This document shows, one piece after another, positions 1 through 9,846 of a stretch of DNA of 64,000 bases; position 1 is the stretch's first letter; each line of letters starts with the position of its first letter. This DNA comes from Eleusine coracana subsp. coracana. Its lineage: Eukaryota; Streptophyta; Magnoliopsida; Poales; Poaceae. The notes beneath the pieces were generated by a model. It searched no databases and had not been told where the DNA came from. It saw only the letters and a list, made by a program, of their open reading frames with translations. The DNA lies in NCBI GenBank assembly GCA_032690845.1, contig CM064433.1:39740658-39804657 (forward strand), in the 5' to 3' direction. The translations under genes were made by a program, and so were the position numbers.

Positions 1-955
1 ATTTTCAATAACTAGATCAAGTGGTCCGCGCAAATTACACGTGCTATACTTATACCTTTTTGTAAACATAACTCCATGTATTTGTATATATTGTCATTCT
101 ATCATTAGTAAATGGTAGATGTTGACATCTTTGAATCCTTTCATGATTATATGCACACAGGATCATTTGATACAGTTTATGGCCATTAAGAAAAGTCACA
201 GCTGTGCTTTTGGACAAACAATAGACAAACATGATTGCTTTTGGGCTAGACTCAAAGTAGTAAAATATATTTCTTAAACTTTACTTACTCCTCAGTTCTG
301 ATATCGTTGTCTTTGGCTAGCTCAACTTTGAGCTAATCGATGACAACAAAACAGAATGGATGGAGTATAATTTATAGAATCTTGCATTGTTATGAATATG
401 AATCATGAACAATTAGTGCATTAACTGAATATGCTTTTAGTGACGTGCTGCTCAGTCTACATGTTGGAAGGCAATCTTTCAACTGAAGGATCACCATAAT
501 GCATCACAAATTCCCCAATACGCATCATATGCTGATATAAATCAGTACTTCAGGCAGTTCTTGATCTCATTATTGTTTTCTGCTCCTTTTGATCCTTTTA
601 CAGGCAACGTTGCTTGCTCGTCATATTTTAGAATTTTTTTTTAGAGTCCATCTTTATTGTGCAACAGAAGATCACCATATATTTCTCGGTTATCTTCTGT
701 GAGGAATATGTGCACTTAATCCTTTTGCAAAACTCTGAATGTCACTTTTGCAAAACTCTGAATGTCAGTTTTATTTACACAAGAGCACTAATTTTCAGTT
801 TTGTGGTGATCAGACCTAATCAAACTATTCCTTGCCAACATCGGAGACACTAAGGTTTTGAAAGTTCGCTATCACTTATACAAACCAGCACCTAGAGTAA
901 AGAAAACTTATTTAGCTAGCATCACTGAATCAAAAGCTCAAGAATTATATTTATT
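1..955. other. AT-rich intergenic DNA, no gene recognised
   Basis: Only short frames without protein-like composition are present on either strand. I see no terminal repeats, tRNA-like boxes or splice-like coding blocks. It is probably intergenic or very old transposon sequence. Confidence 0.5.
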
Positions 956-959
956 ATTT

Positions 960-1610
960 ATTCGCCTTCAATTCAGGCGACACTGTGATCCATGTCGTTG
1001 AATCTGTTGGCTGAGATGCCTCTGAAGCACATCTTATCTATCAAAAAAGGATCATGTCTTATCATTTCTATTCACCTTATATTTTGGCACCACCATGATA
1101 CATGTAGTTCAGTTTGCTGTCTGCGAGATGCATATCTGATTTACTTCTCTATCAAAAAACTCGAGGATTAGAACATGTGATTAGCACCCAGCAGATCTGG
1201 GTTAGATTCCCCATCACAGCAAATTAAAGAGGTCTACATTAAAAAGAAAAGGTTGTGACTTCCCCTGCCAACTTCGGTAAATGAAACTCAAGGACTATAG
1301 TCACCCAGAGACGGAGCTACATGGTGGCAACAGTGTCAACTGACACCATTAACTTCCAGTAAAATCAATACAAATTCTCTACATAATGCTATCGGCGGCC
1401 TCGATGCCTAGCTTCACACCCTAGTACTCACCTTCAATTCCGGCGTCACCGTGATCCATGCCGTTCACTCCGATCCCTGTGATGCATCTGAAGCACTGCT
1501 TCTCTATCAAAAACCCAGGGATATGTTTATTACCCATATTCACCTTGAATTACGGCTCCACCGTGATCCACGTCGTTCACTCCGCTGGCTTCGATGGCAA
1601 GTCAAGGCCT
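960..1610 (+). repeat. Two pairs of degenerate ~110-bp repeat units
   Basis: Four related units start near 960, 1070, 1428 and 1538. Each begins with a variant of TTCACCTTCAATTCCGGC, continues with ACCGTGATCCA, and three of them end near TCTATCAAAAA. The spacing within each pair is about 110 bp (960 to 1070, 1428 to 1538), so the second pair looks like a duplicate of the first. The sequence looks coding-derived but is decayed. Confidence 0.6.
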
Positions 1611-1872
1611 CCACGACATCTTTGTCATGGTTGGCACCACTTCCCCAGCAGTTTACAGCCAGTTCTTTCAGAGTAACGTTGATCACTCCTATCTGTTGGA
1701 TGTAGATGAAGATTGATGATGATTGATCACTGGTATATGTGCTGCAGATGATCCAAGTACATTGATGGTTATGGGCTTCATGTCAACGAAGCACTCTGAA
1801 GTTGAAGAAGGTAGATCAATGACGAAAGCCTTCTGGTCAGGGATGCTCATCAACGTTGTGTTGCAAGTGTAG
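1594..1872 (+). pseudogene. Two short coding-like blocks of an unrecognised gene
   Basis: Block one (1594-1716) reads 40 residues from an ATG, including GLHDIFVMVGTTSPAVYSQF and an acidic LLDVDED end before TGA. Block two (1747-1872) follows a TGCTGCAG acceptor-like site and reads 41 codons, including DPSTLMVMGFMSTKHSEVEE, to a TAG. Composition and the splice-like boundary suggest exon remnants of a decayed gene joined to the repeat units just upstream. I do not recognise the protein. Chance open frames cannot be excluded because both blocks are short. Confidence 0.3.
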
Positions 1873-3160
1873 ACACGATGTATTCATACAAAGATATACG
1901 GAGAGCTCTTGTTTAAGTTATTAGCAGTAGATGTTTTTAGAGATATACTTTTTAATATGTGATTGATTTGGAACCCTTTTCACATGCATATATAGCAATA
2001 CGAGGATTCCATGTGCAGGTTGTTCGGATGTGCGTCCCTTGTTAGATATTCTTATCCATGGTTTATTTTTCTACTAGGAAAAATATAATATTGTTGCTTT
2101 TAGGGAGGATAGGATTCGAACTCTGCCCATCAAGACAACTTTGGAGGGGTACGTGAGAATACACATCAAGAGTATAAGATTAAACAATGAGGAGATCAAA
2201 GGTCAGATCTTTTGATTTTTGTAAGAATTTCTAGTCTATTTCTCTTTTTTTTCTAGACATGGTGGAGGGAAAGTTCATCTCCTTTTATTATTAAACTAGT
2301 TTTGCCCAGCTCCAAATTCCAAAGCATATCTTGACTCCTTTCATTTGCTAGCTACTGAAGGAACCAAACAGACCAAAAAAAAAAAACAATTGCATGGAGA
2401 TTGTAAAAGTATACAGATGTTCTTATGGGAGGGAACATCGAGCCACAAGAATGGAGAAATCACAAAAGTTGAGACATGCATACTACTCGCCAGACACAAA
2501 TCCTGAGCAACGCAACGTGCAAAACACTAAAGAATTGCTGCCGCACGAACGGAACATCAGATCAAAGCTAGATTAGATGTGAACTAATGCGGAGTGCAGA
2601 ATTTGATACGATGGGAGACAGACGACAGCGCACACCTCTGCGGCGAGGGCAGCTCGTAAGGGAACATACGTTGTAGCTCTTGCCGATTCCTTGACGTGCT
2701 GACGCGCAGGTCGTGATCTGTTCGTGGAGGCCGTCGTTTTGGGTCCTTACAGGTGGCTTAGGGCCTGGGTGACCTTAGGATGGGACGTGAGACGAGATAT
2801 GGAGATGCACGGTTGGATTTTGATTAGAAATTATATGACTCAGGGATTAAGGCCGGATGTTTTGCTTTATTATGAGAATTTCTAGATTATTTCTCCTTTT
2901 TTCTAGTCACTGTGTTGAAAAGTTTATTTTCTTTTATTAATAAATAGATAGATAGATAGATAGATCGACATGTCCAAAAACAGAAGCCAGTCCAAAAACA
3001 GGTCAGACCGTTAATTAGTCATCCCCGACAATGCCCGTAACGGAAGTTGCTAATTAGCGCGCGTCGCAGCTAGCAGACGAAACGCGACGAGGAAGTCCGG
3101 CACGTAACGCCGTAAACGACTCGGCCAAAAGACTTTCGTCATCATACGTATACGCGTTGT
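1873..3160. other. Intergenic DNA with a diverged direct repeat
   Basis: No gene is recognised. A block around 2216-2295 (AATTTCTAGTCTATTTCTC, then TTTATTATTAAA) recurs in diverged form at about 2870-2946, each copy after a similar GGTCAGAT/GGCCGGAT stretch. This may be the ends of a decayed element of about 700 bp, but no clear termini were found. The interval ends in the promoter of the first acidic-family gene. Confidence 0.35.
2945..2964. repeat. (GATA)n microsatellite
   Basis: About five perfect GATA units directly follow the second copy of the diverged direct repeat. Confidence 0.8.
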
Positions 3161-3263
3161 TATGGAGGTTGTACTCGTATCCGACCTGAACACGGAGACA
3201 ATGACGAGGACCGTATATTTACATCACAATCTCCGATCTGTCTGTGGTGACACGATAGTAGGA

Positions 3264-3923
3264 ATGCCCACGCCGTGCAGCTCTTTTAACTCCGACGACA
3301 CAGTAGAGGAGCAGTCCCTTGCCACGGCGATCGCGGCTGGGGAATCCAAGCAGGGCGCTTACGCATCAATGGCGGCTGCGGGAGTATCCAACAGCGGAAA
3401 GGCTGCTGGTGATGCTGTCGTCGAAAAGGCTCCGGCAGAAGGGACGAAGAAGCTGACAGCACTCCCGTTAGAAGAGGTCCAGTGGTTCCTTGCCCAGAAG
3501 CCGCTCCCGCTCATCCCCTCCGATGACGAAGAGACCCTGCGCATGTATCTCCCGCCGGAGATGATCCCTAGGATCATGGAGACAGAAAGGCGGGCAGACG
3601 AGGCGTCGGCAGCCATTCAGAAGGAATTCTTCGAGTTCCAGGACTGGGTACGGAAAGAGTTTGAGGAGAAGGGCGTTGTCATGGTGGACGACGAGTTCTT
3701 CGCGCGTAGGGAGCAGACGGGCCAGTGGCTGAGGGAAAAGTTTGACGACCTGTTCAACCGTCTGGAGGACGACGACACCGAGGTTGGCAGCTACTCCGAC
3801 TTGTATGCTACTGATGATGACGAGGAGGAGGAGGGTGTTCTAGTTTACGATATGTATGCTACCGATGAGGAAGATGAAGAGGAGCGAGGTTGCTCTGGAG
3901 TCCACGTCCAACTGAGATGTTGA
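3264..3923 (+). CDS. Acidic-family protein 1 (unknown function)
   Basis: Intronless 219-residue protein of a local family I cannot assign to a named domain. Family features: LPLEEVQ at residues 67-73, FQDWVR at 125-130 and GVVMVDDEFF at 137-146, then a very acidic tail. The tail carries an internal duplication, DLYATDDDEEEE (179-190) and DMYATDEEDEEE (196-207). An in-frame ATG at 3162 would add 34 residues, but those have no counterpart in the paralogues. The ATG at 3264 (MPTPCSS) aligns with the starts MDTPTCSS and MASPGCS of the relatives, so I prefer it. No signal peptide or membrane segment is seen, so a soluble location is likely. Paralogues lie at 6345, 7469, 21189 and 21956. Function is unknown. 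Confidence 0.7.
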   Translation: MPTPCSSFNSDDTVEEQSLATAIAAGESKQGAYASMAAAGVSNSGKAAGDAVVEKAPAEGTKKLTALPLEEVQWFLAQKPLPLIPSDDEETLRMYLPPEMIPRIMETERRADEASAAIQKEFFEFQDWVRKEFEEKGVVMVDDEFFARREQTGQWLREKFDDLFNRLEDDDTEVGSYSDLYATDDDEEEEGVLVYDMYATDEEDEEERGCSGVHVQLRC

Positions 3924-4640
3924 AGACTCTTTATTAGTTTGTCTGTTTTTTTTCAATAATGGAAAATTTTTACAAGAGTTCCGGTCTTTAGTTTGTCTGT
4001 ACCAATGTTATTTATCTTTTTGAATTGTTACTTGATCAAAATTGAAATATAAACCATTAATTATTCTGGTCAGTCCTAGTCGCCGCCAGGATTTCATCGT
4101 GGACCGCACACGGTGAAGGTTTTTGTCATGTGCCGCAGCCACACGGTAAACGAACGGATTCCGGTAGTGGCTTATACAAACAAGATAGCAGCTTGGGCTT
4201 TTAACGTGGATTTCTTTTGCTTATGCTCCGATTGCAGAGATATATTCCCTGGAGAATGACAGGTCGAGTTATTCGATCTATCATATTAATTAGCCTTGTT
4301 TTCTTTATGACATATCACTTTTTAACTGTGGGAAGTGGGCACATTTTGTATATTATTATTATTGGTACCAACCAGCTATTTCCCCCATTGAACGCTCTAC
4401 TAAAATAGGAGCAGCAAGCACATTGATGTTAATTCGTTAGTCAGTTTGATGAGGAAAAAAACACAGAAAAAAAACAGACTAGCGACTGTTACTTGTCCTA
4501 GTTGATTTTTTTTTTGTGGTCCATAAGCTGCCACAGCAATTTTTCTGAACTCCTGATGAGAAGTGCTGTTCTTATACACCAAAGCCTTACCAGATTCTTC
4601 TAATTGGTAGACTGCACTATCAGGACTTCAGTGTTATTCC
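3924..4640. other. Intergenic DNA with a CACTA-terminus relic
   Basis: AT-rich 3' flank of the first family gene. TTCCGGTAGTG at 4159-4169, preceded by CACACGGT repeats from about 4109, resembles the right end of a CACTA element (complement CACTACCGGAA). No matching left end was found. The rest shows nothing recognisable. Confidence 0.4.
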
Positions 4641-4931
4641 CACTACCATAAAATGGACCGATAGCGGCGGTAGCAAATTTATCGTAGCGACGAAACAAAA
4701 GAGAACTGCAGCTACAAATCGAATCAGTTTTTAGCGGCGGCTCATTTAACCATCCGTCGCAATTGTGCATTGTAGGGACGGCCCATTTTGCTACCTGCCG
4801 CTACGGTGTTTTGTAGCGGTGGCCCATTTATTCACCTGACGCTATTGTCTTGGCCCACAGCCCATTTAACTGGCAGCCACCACCCTCCTCTTCAGTCCAA
4901 AAACCCTATCTTATGCGCTGCCCTCCTCCTC

Positions 4932-4935
<4 letters not shown>

Positions 4936-4962
<27 letters not shown>
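4936..4962. repeat. (CT)n microsatellite
   Basis: Uninterrupted CT run following a CCT-rich stretch, inside the CACTA element. Confidence 0.85.
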
Positions 4963-5304
4963 ACCAACCCTAGCTATCAGCGCCCCAACCTCTCCTCGCA
5001 GGCGGCGCGCGGCTTCCCGGAGACATGGGCCCCCACCCCTCCTCGCAAATCTGGGAAGCTGTGGCGGCTCCGGGATGTGGGCGGCAGCAGCTTGGCGGCT
5101 GCGCGCGGCCCCCTCCCTCCTCGTAGGCGGCATCTTGGCGGCACAAGGCCACCTTCCTCCTCGCTGGGGTGTGTGGCAGCGTGTTGGGCGATCCGATGCG
5201 GCCCCGAGCTATGGCGTGCGGTGGCAGTGCTCGGGCGGCCAAATCTAGCCAGGCGAGGCGGCGGCGGCTCCCAGGCAGGCGGATCCGACATCCCCTTCCT
5301 CCGA

Positions 5305-5500
5305 CGGATCTATGCGGGATGGGTGAGGATGAGCGTGGGCCCCCTCCTCCGATGTCACCCTCTTTGACGTTGCCCCCTCCTCTGTCGAATCTGCGTGCGA
5401 CGGGCGAGGATGAGCATGGGCCACCTCCTCTGATGCCCTCCCTCCTCCATCGGATCTGCACGCGATGGGCGAGGACGAGCATGGGCCCCCTCCCCTGGCT
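5305..5500. repeat. Three ~50-bp GC-rich repeat units in the CACTA interior
   Basis: Units beginning CGGATCTATGCG (5305), CGAATCTGCGTGCG (5386) and CGGATCTGCACGCG (5451) each continue as GATGGGYGAGGAYGAGC-like sequence and GTGGGCC/ATGGGCC. Spacing is 81 and 65 bp. They are minisatellite-like and lie within the transposon. Confidence 0.65.
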
Positions 5501-5831
5501 GCTGTGCGTAGCGCCCCTCCTCCTCCGGCGGCTGCGCGCGGGGCGGATCCGGCCGGTAGAGCCTTCTAGGGCGTGACGGCGGCTACGTCCAGGGCTCGGT
5601 GGCCGGCGGTGCGGGCTATGGCCTGCGACGCAGACTAGGATCTTTTTTTTTGTTTTCTCATTTATTCGTAGCGGCAGAGACTTTGTCACCTGCCGCCACT
5701 GAGTTCCTCGTTTACAGTGGGGAACCTCTAGCCGCCATTACTGTGTCATCTTTTTAGCTGCGTGGTGATCTGATATGCCCACCACTACAGTACTATTTAA
5801 CCCGCCGCTAGATTATGGTTTTGTGGTAGTG

Positions 5832-6239
5832 TCCTTTTAGAAATTTTGGCGTGTGTAGCTGGAGGTTCCAGTCATGAACACTGAATTTTTTGCCATAAAA
5901 ACTGATGTATATACCTTTACTTGAACTTGAATCGATCTTCGAATGAAGATCAACTGTTGATCTGTAGTTCATTGACCCGAGGTACTGGGTCATGCCCAGT
6001 CAGCATGTATATTATCTGAATATATGGGTAGTTCAGTTTAGATTATGCATGTAAGATATTTGTCGCGGTAATACTACTCTCTCTCTCTCTCTCTCTCATG
6101 AATCTTTATTAGGTGTTTTTAGTGCACAAAAAAGGAGGATGTTTTTCGTGCTCACTTTTCCGAGTCAGAGCTGGACACGACTCTGCCAGGAAACGTTCTC
6201 CGACTCTGAACTGATCAAGACTACGAGTCGAGGACAGGA
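5832..6239. other. Upstream region of acidic-family gene 2
   Basis: No gene is seen. A (CT)n run lies at 6076-6097. Four GACTC/GAGTC pentamers occur between about 6160 and 6235, just upstream of the TATA box of the next gene. Confidence 0.5.
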
Positions 6240-6247
6240 CTATATAC
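6240..6247 (+). promoter_or_regulatory. TATA box of acidic-family gene 2
   Basis: CTATATAC lies about 100 bp upstream of the ATG at 6345, a spacing like that of the TATA box of gene 3 (7362 to 7469). Confidence 0.5.
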
Positions 6248-6292
6248 ATGAACACATTACGTAGTTGGACGGGCACACGGCGAACTGCTGAG

Positions 6293-6303
6293 TTCCGGTA
6301 GTG
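6293..6303. other. CACTA-terminus relic in the 5' leader of gene 2
   Basis: TTCCGGTAGTG, identical to the 4159-4169 relic, lies 42 bp upstream of the start codon and follows CACACGGCGAA. It looks like the right end of a CACTA element that became leader sequence; the left end is not visible. Confidence 0.35.
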
Positions 6304-6344
6304 AATCCACCAATATTTCTATCTGTTCACGCAAACACACGGCC

Positions 6345-6968
6345 ATGGCCTCGCCAAGCCACTTCGATTCCGAGGAACACGAGTCACTTGACTTCGACGA
6401 GAAAAAGCCAACGGCGCCGCCAGAACCGTCCCGCTGCGGCGAGGCTCCCGCGGCAAAGACGGAGATGATGAAACGGTTGCCGACGGACGACCTGATTCAG
6501 ATCCTCCTCCGTGACCCGTGCAGCATCGCGTCGCACGACGTGGAGTCTCTGCGCACGTTCCTACATCAGGTGCGGCCCGAAGTGACAGACGAGATCCTGC
6601 ACAAGGTGGCCGAGTCGTACAACGAGAGCATCAGGAACAAGTTCACCGTCTTCCAGGACTGGGTCCGTGAACAGTTCGAGGAGAAGGGATACGTCGAGGT
6701 GCCCGACGAGTTCTTCACCGACAGGGAAGAGGCAGCGAAAAGGATGGGGGAACCGGTCGATCTGTATCTACCCGACAGGTACTTCACCACTGTGTCCGGC
6801 GGCGAGGATGGTGAGGAGGAAGAGCTTGTTTTTACGTTCACGAAGAGTGACGAGAAGGTTGATTCGGTGTCCAAGTTCGACAACGACAATATTTTTATGA
6901 GCTATACTGCCCAGCTCAATCCTAATATCCTAGAGGGTTTAGGTGTGTCACCGACTAGTTTTGTTTAG
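6345..6968 (+). CDS. Acidic-family protein 2 (unknown function)
   Basis: Intronless 207-residue protein. It starts at an ATG in good context (GCCATGG). It carries the family motifs: KRLPTDDLIQILL (43-55), FQDWVREQFEEKG (103-115) and VEVPDEFF (117-124). The tail is acidic (GEDGEEEE) but, unlike its relatives, the protein continues about 45 residues past it. The N-terminus is rich in acidic and proline residues and probably disordered. No signal peptide or membrane helix is seen. Adjacent to gene 3 in the same orientation. It aligns best with gene 1 and with the broken fifth copy. No function can be assigned. Confidence 0.75.
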   Translation: MASPSHFDSEEHESLDFDEKKPTAPPEPSRCGEAPAAKTEMMKRLPTDDLIQILLRDPCSIASHDVESLRTFLHQVRPEVTDEILHKVAESYNESIRNKFTVFQDWVREQFEEKGYVEVPDEFFTDREEAAKRMGEPVDLYLPDRYFTTVSGGEDGEEEELVFTFTKSDEKVDSVSKFDNDNIFMSYTAQLNPNILEGLGVSPTSFV

Positions 6969-7361
6969 AGAAGGTTGCACTGGGGATTGGTGCGTGGGGC
7001 TAGTAAAACTAGCTATGATATTTACATATATGTTTCGTACTAGCTAGCTATTTTATTGTATCAACTATCAAGATTAATATGACGAAAAAATTGTGTAATG
7101 CTAATAAGCTTAGAAAAGTGAAATTTGCTCCTGTCATATGGTACTGTAGCGGTTTCTTACTTCTCTGCTGTTCAACAAGTTGTCGTGCGCACGGCTTAAT
7201 GTTGCAGATTTTCGGCACCAACTGCTGCCCGACCGACTCAAGTAAATGGAGGGAGTATCGGACCGGCTAAATGGAAAACTAGAAGAACGAGTTCGTGTTG
7301 TACAGGGACTAGACAACTTGTTACCCGACTCTATCGCGTCCTATATATCCAGGACACGAGC
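6969..7361. other. Spacer and promoter of acidic-family gene 3
   Basis: AT-rich 3' flank of gene 2 followed by the gene 3 promoter, with GACTC motifs near 7217 and 7326. No other gene is seen. Confidence 0.5.
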
Positions 7362-7369
7362 TATATAAA
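7362..7369 (+). promoter_or_regulatory. TATA box of acidic-family gene 3
   Basis: TATATAAA, a strong plant TATA consensus, lies 107 bp upstream of the ATG at 7469. Confidence 0.6.
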
Positions 7370-7468
7370 CGCGTCATCGTAGGGTTGCTGCGCACCATCA
7401 CGACAAAGCAGCCGCCCTTTGGCCTGCAAACAAGGACGATCTAGCAGCAAGTCTCTGTGACGACGGCC

Positions 7469-7975
7469 ATGGACACGCCGACCTGCTCCTCCGATGCCAT
7501 GTCAGACAACCAGCCCCATGCCGAGCTTACCGCAGCTGCCGAGTCCAAGGAAACCGATGCTTCGTCTGGGACCGGAATCTCCAATAATGGCGGTAAGGCG
7601 GTAGATGCAAAGACCACCAGTTACGGATTGGCTCCATCAGGGAACGGAATGTGGGTCCTGCCGGATAAGGAGGTCCAGTTCGTCCTGTCCCAGGAGAGGG
7701 AGCAACTCGAACCCTACCTGCGCGACGGTTTCATGGAGTACCAGGCCTGGATGCGCAGTCAGTACGAGGCCAACGGTGGCATAGTCTTGCTGGACGACGA
7801 GATGGCCGCGCAGAGGGCGGAGCATCGTGGGTGGCGGGAGAAGGAGATCGCCGACCTGTTTGATGAAATCGATGATATTGATATGCCAGGTGGAATTTCT
7901 ATGTCCCAGTGGACGATCAGCGACCGAGACTCTGATTTCTTCGAGAGCGATGATGATGAAGAGGAGGTCGTTTAG
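7469..7975 (+). CDS. Acidic-family protein 3 (unknown function)
   Basis: Intronless 168-residue protein starting at GCCATGG, a good plant context. The same frame extends four codons further upstream but only to a GTG. Motifs: LPDKEVQFVL (64-73), YQAWMR (91-96) and GIVLLDDEM (104-112). The C-terminus DRDSDFFESDDDEEEVV is acidic and nearly matches DRDSDFFESDEEE of gene 4, so these two form a subfamily. The N-terminal 60 residues are Ser/Ala/Gly-rich and probably disordered. No membrane segment or catalytic motif is recognised. A TATA box lies about 100 bp upstream. Confidence 0.75.
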   Translation: MDTPTCSSDAMSDNQPHAELTAAAESKETDASSGTGISNNGGKAVDAKTTSYGLAPSGNGMWVLPDKEVQFVLSQEREQLEPYLRDGFMEYQAWMRSQYEANGGIVLLDDEMAAQRAEHRGWREKEIADLFDEIDDIDMPGGISMSQWTISDRDSDFFESDDDEEEVV

Positions 7976-8602
7976 GAACCTAAAACTGATCAACATGTCT
8001 CAAAGCTTTGACTGTAGTATCCATATTATTTATATATCTATGTTGCTGATCCATATATGCTATGTTAAAGCAAGTTATCGATAATACTAGAAAGATATGT
8101 TTATTTTGTTTATACAATAAAATAGAAATGTTTCTCACAAAGCGTGTTGAAGACACATTCGCATAGACTGTGTTACGTGCTCGTAGATATGAATTTTAAA
8201 AACATGTCTAGTACATATATGATGTTTTATTGAGACAATATAAATAAGTTTACACATCTATAGCTATGTTCTGTGACATGTCACCTACTCTAGATATATT
8301 TTTGTTACATGTTAATAACACTAAACATAATTTTGATTGATACACTTTTATTATGTATCTACTAATATAGACACGCTTTGCATAATATTTTTTAAAAAAA
8401 ATTGCACCTTTCCTATATGAGTGAGTTACTTATGCATTGAATCTGTGACTTGTTTGATTACAGTAAACTTATTTAACCATCTCAACCCGCACAAAATTTA
8501 ATTGTATTTAGGACATGTATTGTTTTCTATTCATGTCTTCTAAGTGTTTTAACATCTCTAGTATTCTCACTAGCGTGTGAAACATATCTTTAAATAAAAG
8601 TA
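7976..8602. other. AT-rich decayed transposon-like DNA (left part)
   Basis: No gene. It contains copies of a GACACGCTTT-like decamer (variant AAAGCGTGTTG near 8140, forward GACACGCTTT at 8370-8379) and several ACATGTC motifs. Similar motifs recur at 9707, 9790 and 10400, outside the two younger insertions, suggesting one old DNA element running from about 8100 to 10480. Confidence 0.35.
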
Positions 8603-9533
8603 TCTCTATAACTTATTAATTGAGGTGCGATCGTCGAATTCGTGTCCATAAAGTTAGAGATTGAATCCAAATCAGTTTTATACCTTCCATATTAAGCACC
8701 GACTTTCAAAAATCATAACTCTCACGTTCGGAGTCCAAATGAGACAAACTCGGACTCTATCTCATAGATTTCAAAAAGTTCTACAACTTTTATATTCAAT
8801 ATGTTCACAGATTCGGAAGTCTTTCTGTCCAAATATACGATGTAATAATATTTGTTCTGATTCAGACTCCTTTACGCACGTCTCCTTGCGAGACCTATAT
8901 CTTATAGCTCAGGAGTCCAAATAATATGATGCATATATGTTTCGGAAAGCTCTCGATGATATCTACAACTTTCGTAGTTAATACTTTGCCTATTGAAGCA
9001 CGTCTTGAAGTCGAAAACCACGACGCAATACAGTGTTATTTCTGGATTGCGTAAATTGATTTTTCCTTTCGGATAAACCTTCCATAAATAGTTAGTCATT
9101 GGGTCACGTTCTTGGGTTTACATGGTGGATTTTATATACGTACGAAGGTATCTTGTAGGTGCCATGGGCTTGTGGGAAACCCAGAGTCGGGCTTTATATT
9201 GCTACTTCTCATCTTTGAACCTTTTTCATGTTATTTCACCTAATTCTATAACATCTCAAACAACACTACATGTCGAAATCGTCAATATTAGAGATAAAAA
9301 AACATATCTTTGATGAAAATATGGTATAAAATAATGAGAAAATGATTGCTTCTGCATATAAAATGGTATACTAAGAAGCATCAACAATAATATAAATATG
9401 ATTTTTCATATAAAAATATTAATAATACTATATATGTCGAACAAATATATTGTATAAATGATTTTTTTTATTTAAAGCATACAAAGTGTTTTATTTTTCT
9501 TAAGCCCGTCGCAACGCACGGGTACTTTGCTAG
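8603..9533 (+). mobile_element. Non-autonomous Helitron
   Basis: The left end is TCTCTATAACTTATTAATT preceded by A (8602). The right end is a CCCGT-loop-ACGGG hairpin (9505-9522), then ACTTTG and CTAG, followed by T (9534). TC start, short 3' hairpin, CTAG end and insertion between A and T are the Helitron hallmarks; there is no target duplication. No Rep/helicase is encoded. The interior carries two copies, about 185 bp apart (8708 and 8893), of an ATAACT...TACAACTTT-type module like that in gypsy leaders. Confidence 0.8.
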
Positions 9534-9846
9534 TATAAGATTAAAGCATGTCAAGGTGCATCTTATTTTTATATATTCTGAATAAAAAATCAACAAGTAT
9601 TTTTAGTTGAGACTAGACATGATAAAAACATGTTTAAAATATCGTACGCATCAAGACATGCTCAAACCACATCAAGAATCATATTTGAGCGAACTAGTGA
9701 TGGTCGAAAGCGTGTCAATATCGTATTATTTTGAGATGCTTTTAAAACCATGTCAAAATAGCATTTCATGTGATGGCTAACTATAGTTCAAAGTGTGTCT
9801 ACTATCAAGTTACTTTGAGATATTATAAAAAATATGTTAAAAAATA
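9534..9846. other. Decayed transposon-like DNA (middle part)
   Basis: AT-rich sequence without genes between the Helitron and the MITE. It contains AAAGCGTGTC (9707-9716), AAAGTGTGTC (9790-9799) and CATGTCAA motifs, matching the flanks on both sides. Confidence 0.35.

Larger units (their letters stand above)
4641..5831. mobile_element. Non-autonomous CACTA element with TCC target duplication
   Basis: The left end CACTACCATAAAA and right end TTTTGTGGTAGTG are imperfect inverted repeats. The 3-bp direct repeat TCC lies at 4638-4640 and 5832-5834, as expected for CACTA (En/Spm) insertion. Subterminal TAGCGGCGG/CCGCCGCTA motifs occur in both orientations near both ends. The 1191-bp element encodes no transposase; its GC-rich middle (about 4980-5640) has frames open on both strands that look compositional. 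It sits between family genes 1 and 2. Confidence 0.9.

Noticed and set aside
1176..1240. Possible SINE or tRNA B box (GGGTTAGATTCCCC)
   Set aside because: No convincing A box at the right distance and no poly-A or target duplication.
4850..5689. Frames of 132-239 codons in the GC-rich block
   Set aside because: Inside the CACTA element, mutually overlapping on both strands, with tandem repeats; no protein family recognised.
7134..7316. Minus-strand 60-codon frame upstream of gene 3
   Set aside because: Overlaps the promoter region and has no family motif or conserved composition.
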